Positions 1-7,066 of a stretch of 64,000 bases of DNA are shown one piece after another. This DNA is from Chromatocurvus sp964613795 (GTDB taxonomy: Bacteria; Pseudomonadota; Gammaproteobacteria; Pseudomonadales; Halieaceae). The position numbers were made by a program, and so were the translations under genes. The notes beneath the pieces were generated by a model. The model saw only the letters and a program-made list of their open reading frames with translations, ran no database searches and had not been told where the DNA came from. Location of the stretch: positions 186,001 through 250,000 of the forward strand of contig CAZTJR010000001.1 in the NCBI GenBank assembly GCA_964613795.1. The letters are read 5' to 3'. How positions within the stretch are numbered: position 1 is the first letter of the stretch; every line of letters begins with the position of its first letter.

Positions 1-2211
1 TCAACTGGAGAGTACGTGCCCTTCGGGTCTGGCAACATTCCCGGCACCGTCATCTCGCTGCAGCCGGCTCAGTTCTCGCAGATCAACGGCGTCGACCTTA
101 GCAATTCCGACGGTTCCTGCCCGGGCCCGATCCAGGGCGTGCGCTTTGATGCCGGCGGCCAGCCGGCGCCGTTCTGCCGGCCGGAAGACCAGTTCAACTA
201 CGCGGCGGACAACTTCCTGATGCGCCCGATGGAGCGCTATCAGATAAGCACCATCGGCAAATACCAGATCAACAACCAGGTGGAAGCCTACACCCAGTTT
301 TTCTACAACAAGTACGAACAGGAATACCAGATGGCGCCCGATTCGGTGGCCCCCACCAGCTTCGGCCAGCAGGGCGGCACGATCGTGATTCCGCAGGCAG
401 CCACCAACCCGCTGTTCAGCCCGCAGCTGCAGAGCTTCTGGGCACAGAACGCTGCGTTCTGGGATCCTGACGGTGACGGCGACTACGTGGTCAGTAACAC
501 CGGGCGCCGCTTTGAAGAATTCGGCCCGCGCAACTTCTCGTACAATATCGATTCGTTTATGCTGACTGGTGGCTTCCGCGGTGACCTGGAGTTCGGTGAC
601 AGCAACTGGAGCTGGGATACCTTCTACCAGTATTCGAGAAACGAAACCACGCTGACCAACGTCGGCCTGTTGTCGAAGTCCGGCATCACGCTCGGCCTGG
701 ACCCGGTCATCGACGACAGCGGCAACGTCACCTGTCGCACCCAGGTACGCGGCTGTGTCCCGGTCAACATATTCGGCACGGATACCCTGACGCCAGCAAT
801 GGCCGACTACCTGCAGAGTGAGAGCGTGACCGACAACCGTTTCGAGCGCCAGGTAGCCGGCGCCAGCATCGCCGGTGACCTGTTCGAGCTGCCGGCGGGC
901 ACGGTGGCGACCGCCTTTGGCGTCGAGTACCGTGAGGAAACCATCTCGGTGGTCCCGAACGACGCCCAGTTGACCAACGACCTGGCGGCACAGTCCATCG
1001 CACCGCAAATCGTGAACGGCTCCTATGACATATTCGAGCTCTTCGCGGAGACGCGCATACCGATCTTGAGCGAGCAGTTCGGGTTGCAGGGCCTGGCAGT
1101 GGAAGGCGCGGCGCGCTACGCCGACTACTCGACGGTCGGCACGGTGAGCACCTGGAGCGGGTCTCTGGACGTGGACATCAACGAACAGATCAAGCTGCGT
1201 GCCGGCTACAGCCGCGCGATCCGCGCGCCCAACCTCGACGAGCTCCTGCGTCCGGTGAGCGCCGGCTTCCGGCCGGTGAACGACCCCTGTCTGGCGGTGA
1301 ACAACCCGTCGGCGAGCGTCAAGCAGCTGTGCGTCCAGCAGGGCGTGCCGGCCAACATCGTCGACACGCTGGTTGACAGCGTGCGCTCGGGCTACGACCT
1401 GATCAGCGGCGGCAACCCCAACCTCGAAGAGGAAGAGGCAGACACCCTGACTGCTGGCTTCGTGCTGATGCCGTCCATGCTGCCCGGCCTCTCGCTGTCG
1501 CTGGACTACTACCGTGTTGAGCTGGAAGGCGCGATCTCACAGGTCGATGGCCAGCTGCTGCTGAACGACTGTTTCGCCACGGGAGCAATCGACGGCACCT
1601 CCTGCCAGTCGATTACGCGCGACTCGAATGGCAACCTCTTTGAGGTCAATGCCCCGCTGCTGAACCTGGCGAGCCGTGAAGTGGAAGGTATGGATCTGGC
1701 GATCAACTACGCGTTCGAAGCTCTGCCGTCCTTCCTCGCTCTGCCAAACCATGGCGCAACGCTGGATATCCAGTCCTTTTCGTCCTGGCAGTTCACCAAC
1801 GAGGAGCAGGTGCTGGAAAGCCTGCCGCCGATCGACTGCGCGGGTCGCTACAGCGGCACCTGCTCCAGCGGCCCGGTGCGTCCTGATCCGGACTTCCGCA
1901 GCCTGCTGCGCTTTAGCTACCGTTCCGGTCCGTTACGCCTGAGCCCCGAGATCAACTATATCGGAGATCTGAAGCTGGCTGACAACTCGTCGCCGAACGA
2001 GCGCGGCACCCAGGATGCGGTGGTCTACGTCAACCTGAACGGTGGCTGGGACATTACCGAAAAGGTCAACGTGTTCTTCGGGATCAACAACCTGCTCGAC
2101 AAGCAGCCGCCGGTCTGGGCTTTCCAGGCAGCCGGTGACCTCAACGTCAACGTGAACCTGTACGACCCGCAGGGTCGCAACTTCTTCGCTGGCGTGCGGG
2201 CAGCGCTTTAG
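1..2211 (+). CDS. TonB-dependent receptor, C-terminal part (5' end outside window)
   Basis: The reading frame is open from base 1 to the TAG at 2209-2211, giving about 736 residues without the start, signal peptide or plug. What remains is the outer-membrane beta-barrel: alternating aromatic strands, barrel motifs such as YSRAIRAPNLDELL and the closing NNLLDKQPP segment, ending RNFFAGVRAAL. Paired cysteines occur in the long extracellular-loop regions. Proteins of this family import ligands using TonB-ExbBD energy. It resembles the receptor at 7067 in layout (both have the NxP-ELL/ELF region and the QPP closing motif), so the two are probably paralogues. It heads a same-strand run with the hydrolase at 2413 and the peptidases at 4154 and 5608, which suggests a peptide or peptide-derived ligand. 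The ligand itself cannot be read from sequence. Confidence 0.93.
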   Translation, partial: STGEYVPFGSGNIPGTVISLQPAQFSQINGVDLSNSDGSCPGPIQGVRFDAGGQPAPFCRPEDQFNYAADNFLMRPMERYQISTIGKYQINNQVEAYTQFFYNKYEQEYQMAPDSVAPTSFGQQGGTIVIPQAATNPLFSPQLQSFWAQNAAFWDPDGDGDYVVSNTGRRFEEFGPRNFSYNIDSFMLTGGFRGDLEFGDSNWSWDTFYQYSRNETTLTNVGLLSKSGITLGLDPVIDDSGNVTCRTQVRGCVPVNIFGTDTLTPAMADYLQSESVTDNRFERQVAGASIAGDLFELPAGTVATAFGVEYREETISVVPNDAQLTNDLAAQSIAPQIVNGSYDIFELFAETRIPILSEQFGLQGLAVEGAARYADYSTVGTVSTWSGSLDVDINEQIKLRAGYSRAIRAPNLDELLRPVSAGFRPVNDPCLAVNNPSASVKQLCVQQGVPANIVDTLVDSVRSGYDLISGGNPNLEEEEADTLTAGFVLMPSMLPGLSLSLDYYRVELEGAISQVDGQLLLNDCFATGAIDGTSCQSITRDSNGNLFEVNAPLLNLASREVEGMDLAINYAFEALPSFLALPNHGATLDIQSFSSWQFTNEEQVLESLPPIDCAGRYSGTCSSGPVRPDPDFRSLLRFSYRSGPLRLSPEINYIGDLKLADNSSPNERGTQDAVVYVNLNGGWDITEKVNVFFGINNLLDKQPPVWAFQAAGDLNVNVNLYDPQGRNFFAGVRAAL

Positions 2212-2222
2212 CGTCCCCAGAT

Positions 2223-2249
2223 GGCTCAGGTCCCATCGGGACCTGAGCC
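2223..2249. repeat. REP-like palindrome, copy 1
   Basis: A perfect 12-bp inverted repeat, GGCTCAGGTCCC, loop ATC, GGGACCTGAGCC, lies 12 bases after the stop of the first receptor gene. It shares the TCAGGTCC/GGACCTGA core with four other copies in the window. There is no T-run after it, so it is not a classic terminator, although it may protect the mRNA 3' end. Confidence 0.8.
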
Positions 2250-2264
2250 GATAAGCTCTGACAC

Positions 2265-2294
2265 TTGTTTGAAACGATAGCGGCGTGGTTATAT
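2265..2294 (+). promoter_or_regulatory. Possible sigma70-type promoter for the 2413 gene
   Basis: TTGTTT at 2265-2270 and TTATAT at 2289-2294 are separated by 18 bases in the 200-base gap before the hydrolase gene. The region is locally AT-rich and follows the REP-like hairpin. Match quality is only moderate, so this is tentative. Confidence 0.3.
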
Positions 2295-2412
2295 GAATAG
2301 CGCTGATGGCGTCTGATGCCTGAAAATACAGAATTCCGTGCCTTGCCCGCAGCGCCAGGTGCTGCTGCCATTTTGTGCGGGCTCCACAGTCACTAATGTC
2401 TGAGGAAAAATC

Positions 2413-4140
2413 ATGAATCTACTTAAACGCCTCGACTTCAAAGCGGCCCTTGCCATCGCGCTTGTCCTCTCCGGGGCGGCGTCACAAGCCGTCACTTTCG
2501 ACCTGGAACTGCCGCAGGAAGCACCGGAAGAGAGCTACGACGGCCGGCTCATCCTGATCATTGCGGCGAGTGACGACAAAGACCCGCTCGACCAGGTCAG
2601 CCCCGATTATGACGCGGCGCAGATCTTTGGCATTAATGTCGAGGACTGGCAGCCCGGCAGTCGCGAGCGCATCGACAGCGATGTTCTCGGTTTTCCCGCG
2701 CGCAGCATCAGGGATATTCCCGAGGGCGAGTATTACGTGCAGGCAGTGCTGCACAAGTACGACACCTTCAACCTGAGTAACGGAAAGACGGTGCAACTGC
2801 CCGCCGCCAGGGGCGCTGGGCAGAACTGGCGCAAGGAGCCGGGCAATCTGTACAGCAAGCCCGTGAAGCTGACCATCCGCCCGGACAGCAAGGATATCGA
2901 GCGAATCGTGCTGAGCGAGGTCAACCCGCCGATCGAGGAGCCAAAGGATACGGAATACGTCCGTCATATCAAGATCCGCAGTGAGCTGCTTTCCGAGTTC
3001 TGGGGTACCGATGTCTATCTTCGCGCCCATGTACTTGTTCCACACGGCTTCGACGATAACCCGGATGCGCAATTTCCCCTGGCCATCTTCCACGGCCATT
3101 TCCCGGCAGATTTCGGCGGTTTCCAGACAACACCACCGGACCCGGATGCCGCGTGTGTCTACAGCAAGCGCTTCGACCTGGATTGCTATAATCGCATTCA
3201 GGAGCAGGAGGCTTACGATTTCTACCAATACTGGATCTCCGACGACGCGCCGCGCATGCTCATCACCGAGATCGACCACAGCAATCCCTATTACGACGAC
3301 AGTTATGCGGTGAATTCCGAAAACATCGGACCCTACGGCGACGCCATTACCTATGAGCTGGTGCCCGCGATCGAAGAGGCTTTCCGCGGCATCGGCGAAG
3401 GCTGGTCGCGTTTCGTTTACGGGGGCTCTACCGGTGGCTGGGAGGCTTTGGCCGTCCAGGTGAAGTATCCGGATGAGTACAACGGCGCCTTCGCGGCCTG
3501 TCCCGACCCGATCGACTTCCGCCAGTTCGTCACCGTCAATATCTACGAGGACGACAACGCCTACTACCGTGAAGGCCCCTTCGGCCGGATCGAGCGTCCG
3601 TCGCGCCGCAATTACCTGGGCCATATTTCGCGCTTCATGGAAATGGAGAACCGCTGGGAACTGGTACTTGGCGACAACACCCGCTCCGGCCAGCAGTACG
3701 ACATCTGGCAGGCGGTGTTCTCTCCCAACGGGGACGACGGCTATCCGCAGCCGATCTGGGACAAGCGGACCGGCGAGATAAACCCCGAGGTGGCAGAGCA
3801 CTGGCGCGAAAATTACGACCTGCGGTATATCATGGAGCGCGACTGGGAGGAGCTGGGACCCAGGCTTCAGGGCAAGATCCATCTCTATGTCGGTGATATG
3901 GACAACTACTATCTGAACAATGCGGTCTATCTGACGGAGGACTTCCTGCAGAGCGCTCAGCCGCCCTACCAGGGGGTTGTCGACTATGGCGATCGCGCCG
4001 AGCACTGCTGGAATGGCGATCACGAGAATCCCAACGCGCTATCGCGGCTGCGCTACAACACACTCTATTTGCCGCGTATTCTAGAGCGAATTCAAGAGGC
4101 TGCCCCCGAGGGCGCCGACCTGACCAGCTGGCGCTACTGA
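2413..4140 (+). CDS. Secreted alpha/beta-hydrolase (esterase-like) of unknown substrate
   Basis: The 575-residue protein starts with a clear Sec signal peptide (basic MNLLKR, hydrophobic stretch, AxA-like cleavage near residue 26). A GAGGA ribosome site lies 7 bases before the ATG. The C-terminal half has an alpha/beta-hydrolase nucleophile elbow, GGSTGGW, with Ser339. His531 in DRAEHCW, or His537, could complete a triad near the C-terminus. The N-terminal roughly 200 residues look like beta-rich accessory domains. It resembles large putative esterases of the Esterase-D-like superfamily. Position directly after a TBDR and 13 bases before an M20 peptidase makes a role in processing an imported peptide or ester plausible. 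No specific substrate can be assigned. Confidence 0.75.
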   Translation: MNLLKRLDFKAALAIALVLSGAASQAVTFDLELPQEAPEESYDGRLILIIAASDDKDPLDQVSPDYDAAQIFGINVEDWQPGSRERIDSDVLGFPARSIRDIPEGEYYVQAVLHKYDTFNLSNGKTVQLPAARGAGQNWRKEPGNLYSKPVKLTIRPDSKDIERIVLSEVNPPIEEPKDTEYVRHIKIRSELLSEFWGTDVYLRAHVLVPHGFDDNPDAQFPLAIFHGHFPADFGGFQTTPPDPDAACVYSKRFDLDCYNRIQEQEAYDFYQYWISDDAPRMLITEIDHSNPYYDDSYAVNSENIGPYGDAITYELVPAIEEAFRGIGEGWSRFVYGGSTGGWEALAVQVKYPDEYNGAFAACPDPIDFRQFVTVNIYEDDNAYYREGPFGRIERPSRRNYLGHISRFMEMENRWELVLGDNTRSGQQYDIWQAVFSPNGDDGYPQPIWDKRTGEINPEVAEHWRENYDLRYIMERDWEELGPRLQGKIHLYVGDMDNYYLNNAVYLTEDFLQSAQPPYQGVVDYGDRAEHCWNGDHENPNALSRLRYNTLYLPRILERIQEAAPEGADLTSWRY

Positions 4141-4153
4141 GCGGGAGAACAGG

Positions 4154-5611
4154 ATGAGAATGATGCATTTACTGAAAAAAAACAGGTCGCTGGCGGCGAC
4201 GTCCCTGGCTCTGTGTATCGGCCTGTCGGCCACGCTGGCGCCAGACATCCGTGCCGCCGTGTCCCAGGAGGGCAAGGAGCAGGCAAGGGAGCTGCTGGAA
4301 TCGATGATCCCCCTGCGTACTGCGAAGGGCTATGGACAGATCCCCGCGCTGATCGACCTGCTGGAGCAGCGACTTAGCGCGGCGGGTTTCAGCGACGAGG
4401 ACATCGTGCGGGTGCCGCTGACGATCGACGGTGAGATGACCAGTGGCCTGATTGTGCGCTACCCCGCGGCGGGCATCCCCGATGCGCCGCCGGTTGTCTT
4501 CATGGCGCACATGGATGTGGTGGATGCCATACCGGAAAACTGGGAGACGGACCCGTTCACGCCCACGACCATCGATGGCTACCTGTACGGACGCGGTACG
4601 CAGGACAACAAGTTCGGCGTCGCTCTGCTGGTATCCACCTTCGCCGATCTGCGCGAGGCAGGATTCGAACCGAATCGCGACCTGGTGCTTGCCTTTGCGG
4701 GAGATGAAGAGACGGGGATGCAGACCACCCGGGAGCTTCTCAAGCATCCCTTCGTGAAAAGTGCGGAATACGCCCTCAACTCGGATGCTGGTGGTGGCAG
4801 CATGAAAGCCGACGGCACGCCAGTGGCTTTCAGCATGCAGGCAGCGGAGAAAACCTATGCCACCTTTATACTCAAGGTGAAGGGCACAGGCGGACACAGC
4901 TCGGTGCCACAGCCACAGAACGCCATTTATGATCTCGCTCGCGCACTTGTTGCCATCGAGGAACTGCGGTTCCCGGTGCAGTTCAACGACATCACCCGCT
5001 CCATGGCGGAGAATATTGCCGAACGTGAGGGGGGTGAACTGGCCGATGCGCTCAGAACGCTGCTCAAGGATCCCGAGGATGCGCAGGCGATTGCGGTGAT
5101 GCAGCGATATCCTCAGTACGCCAATATGCTCTGGACGACCTGCGTGGCGACAATGCTTGAGGCCGGCCGAACGGAAAATGCGCTGCCCCAGGACGCAACC
5201 GCCGCCGTCAACTGCCGGATTCTGCCCGGTACCGGCGGCGTTGACCACGTGCGTAAGCGATTTGTCAGCGCGATCGGCAACGATGCCATCAGCATGTCGC
5301 TGACGCGTGAAGCCGTGGAGAGCCCCGCCTCGCCCATCCGTGAAGACGTGACAGAAATCCTGCAGGCCGGTGTGGCGCTTAACTACCCAGGGATTACCCT
5401 GCAGCCAACCATGTCCTCCGGTGGCACCGAGAGCCGGGAGTATCGCCGGGCGGGCATTCCTGCCTATGGTGCCGGCAGCCTGGCGCTGGTGCGGCCAGAC
5501 GACAGTCGCGCCCACGGCATCAACGAGCGCATACCGCTGCAGTCCTTCTACCGCGAAATGGACTATTGGGACTACGTGGTGCGCCGCGTGGGCGGGGAGG
5601 ATGTCCGATGA
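4154..5611 (+). CDS. M20 family metallopeptidase (carboxypeptidase/dipeptidase type), exported
   Basis: This 485-residue protein has an N-terminal signal peptide after MRMMHLLKKNRS. The di-zinc M20 ligand set is complete: His119 and Asp121 in AHMDVVDA, bridging Asp151 in GRGTQDNK, catalytic Glu185/Glu186 in GDEETG, Asp211 in NSDAGG and His454 in AHGIN. The Gly-rich dimerisation lid (GTGGHSS) is present. Known M20 enzymes of this type remove C-terminal residues or split dipeptides. A GGAG site lies 7 bases upstream of the chosen ATG; a second in-frame ATG is at 4160. It sits 13 bases after the hydrolase and overlaps the next gene by ATGA, so it is operonic and translationally coupled. Confidence 0.9.
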   Translation: MRMMHLLKKNRSLAATSLALCIGLSATLAPDIRAAVSQEGKEQARELLESMIPLRTAKGYGQIPALIDLLEQRLSAAGFSDEDIVRVPLTIDGEMTSGLIVRYPAAGIPDAPPVVFMAHMDVVDAIPENWETDPFTPTTIDGYLYGRGTQDNKFGVALLVSTFADLREAGFEPNRDLVLAFAGDEETGMQTTRELLKHPFVKSAEYALNSDAGGGSMKADGTPVAFSMQAAEKTYATFILKVKGTGGHSSVPQPQNAIYDLARALVAIEELRFPVQFNDITRSMAENIAEREGGELADALRTLLKDPEDAQAIAVMQRYPQYANMLWTTCVATMLEAGRTENALPQDATAAVNCRILPGTGGVDHVRKRFVSAIGNDAISMSLTREAVESPASPIREDVTEILQAGVALNYPGITLQPTMSSGGTESREYRRAGIPAYGAGSLALVRPDDSRAHGINERIPLQSFYREMDYWDYVVRRVGGEDVR

Positions 5612-6891
5612 GGTCCTCATCCCGCCGTGGATTCCTGCGAGCAGGGGCGGCACTTGCTGTTGCCACACCCTTTTTGGCGCGGGCTGGCGCAGACTCAGGC
5701 ACCTCGATGGCGCTACCGGTATCCGGACTGACAGATCTGTCGTCGATCACCGCAGAGGCGCGCTTCATTACTGGCGCCGAGCGGCAGAGTCGGCGCGACA
5801 AACTCAGCCGACTGCTGCGTGAGAACGGCGTTTTCGCGGCGCTGATCGAGCCGGGGTCGAGCCTGCGCTACTTCACCGGCGTCGAGTGGTGGATCAGCGA
5901 GCGCATTACCGCGGCGCTGATCACGGCCGAGGGCGGATTGACTTTTATCACGCCCGCCTTCGAGGAGTCGCGGCTCCGGGAACTGGTTGATGTCCCGGTG
6001 GAGGTGCTCACCTGGGAAGAGGATGAAGACCCCTTCGTCATCCTGGCGGACTGGCTGAAAGCCTCCGGGCAAGGACCGAAACGGATCGCGCTGGACGAGG
6101 CGGTGCGCCACTTCATTGCCTATCGCCTGTCCGAGTCAGCCCCGGAGTGGGAAGTGCGGTCTGCCGCGGCAGAGGTCAACGCCTGTCGCATGATCAAGTC
6201 GCCGGCCGAACTGGCGCTGATGCAGCTGGCGAACGATGTGACGGTGGCTGCCTACAGCGCGGTCTATCCGCTGGTCGACAGGGGTATGTCCGGTCCGGAC
6301 ATTACGCTGCTGATGCACGGCGCGCAGGCCAGGCTGGGCGCAGATGACCCGTCGGGCGGCACGCAGGTCGGCAAGGGCACTGCACTGCCGCATGGTTCAC
6401 GCGAGCCGGAAACCGTCGCCGAGGGCATGGTCGTGCTCATGGATTTTGGCTGCTCGGTGGGGGGCTACCGGTCCGACATCTCACGCACCTTTGTCTATGG
6501 CGAGGCCGACGCGCGCCAGCGGCGCCTTTGGAATCTGGTTCATCGCGGTCAGGAAATCGCCTTCGCCGCGGCTCAGCCGGGCACAGCGGCCGGCAGGGTG
6601 GACGCCGCGGTGCGAAAATTTTACGAGGCCGAGGGCTTCGGCCCCGGCTATCAGCTGCCGGGTTTGTCGCATCGCACCGGACACGGCATCGGCATGGATG
6701 TGCATGAGCCGATCAACTTTGTGGGCAATGAGACGGCACCGCTGGAGCCAGGCATGTGTCTGTCGAACGAGCCCGGCCTGTATGCGCCGGGTGATTACGG
6801 CGTGCGCCTCGAAGACTGCCTGTACATTACCGCGGATGGCCCGCGTTATTTCTCGACCCCGCCGCCGAGTATCGACCGGCCGATGGGCTGA
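5608..6891 (+). CDS. M24 family Xaa-Pro-type aminopeptidase, Tat-exported (module A)
   Basis: The start chosen is the ATG at 5608, which overlaps the preceding TGA. It places a twin-arginine signal, SRRGFLRAG, followed by a hydrophobic stretch at the N-terminus; an in-frame start at 5566 would bury that signal. The protein is 427 residues with a creatinase/aminopeptidase-P N-domain followed by a pita-bread fold. All five metal ligands are present: Asp279 (MDFG), Asp290 (SDISRT), His359 (GHGIG), Glu388 (NEPG) and Glu402 (RLED). The family cleaves next to proline, as Xaa-Pro aminopeptidase or dipeptidase. Tat export suggests it folds and takes its metal in the cytoplasm before acting in the periplasm. 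It closes module A. Confidence 0.9.
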   Translation: MRSSSRRGFLRAGAALAVATPFLARAGADSGTSMALPVSGLTDLSSITAEARFITGAERQSRRDKLSRLLRENGVFAALIEPGSSLRYFTGVEWWISERITAALITAEGGLTFITPAFEESRLRELVDVPVEVLTWEEDEDPFVILADWLKASGQGPKRIALDEAVRHFIAYRLSESAPEWEVRSAAAEVNACRMIKSPAELALMQLANDVTVAAYSAVYPLVDRGMSGPDITLLMHGAQARLGADDPSGGTQVGKGTALPHGSREPETVAEGMVVLMDFGCSVGGYRSDISRTFVYGEADARQRRLWNLVHRGQEIAFAAAQPGTAAGRVDAAVRKFYEAEGFGPGYQLPGLSHRTGHGIGMDVHEPINFVGNETAPLEPGMCLSNEPGLYAPGDYGVRLEDCLYITADGPRYFSTPPPSIDRPMG

Positions 6892-6927
6892 ATACCGTCC
6901 GTTTCCGGCGTTCTCTGCACTATTTGT

Positions 6928-6939
6928 GTGAATATTCAC
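6928..6939. promoter_or_regulatory. 12-bp perfect palindrome upstream of receptor gene
   Basis: GTGAATATTCAC is a perfect dyad, in the 175-base gap between the module A peptidase and the module B receptor. It lies just before a candidate promoter (6947-6977). It could be an operator, but no known regulator motif is matched with certainty. Confidence 0.3.
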
Positions 6940-6946
6940 GTGATGG

Positions 6947-6977
6947 TTGATTTAGAGAGGTGCCGGTGAATTATATG
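6947..6977 (+). promoter_or_regulatory. Possible promoter for the 7067 TBDR operon
   Basis: TTGATT (6947-6952) and TATATG (6972-6977) are spaced by 19 bases, or 18 if TTATAT is used. They lie in an AT-rich leader about 90 bases before the receptor ATG. Spacing is slightly long, so confidence is low. Confidence 0.3.
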
Positions 6978-7066
6978 CTGAAAGATGCCCACACGAAAAA
7001 CACGGTTTTACATCACGGCAATACGTCAGTGACGAAAACCAGATACGTCTACAAGAGGGATCCACC

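Noticed and set aside
4169..5668. A 499-codon open frame on the minus strand opposite the M20 peptidase gene
   Set aside because: It is an antisense shadow of a GC-rich gene. The plus-strand product has all M20 ligands and a signal peptide, while the antisense product has no recognisable domain.
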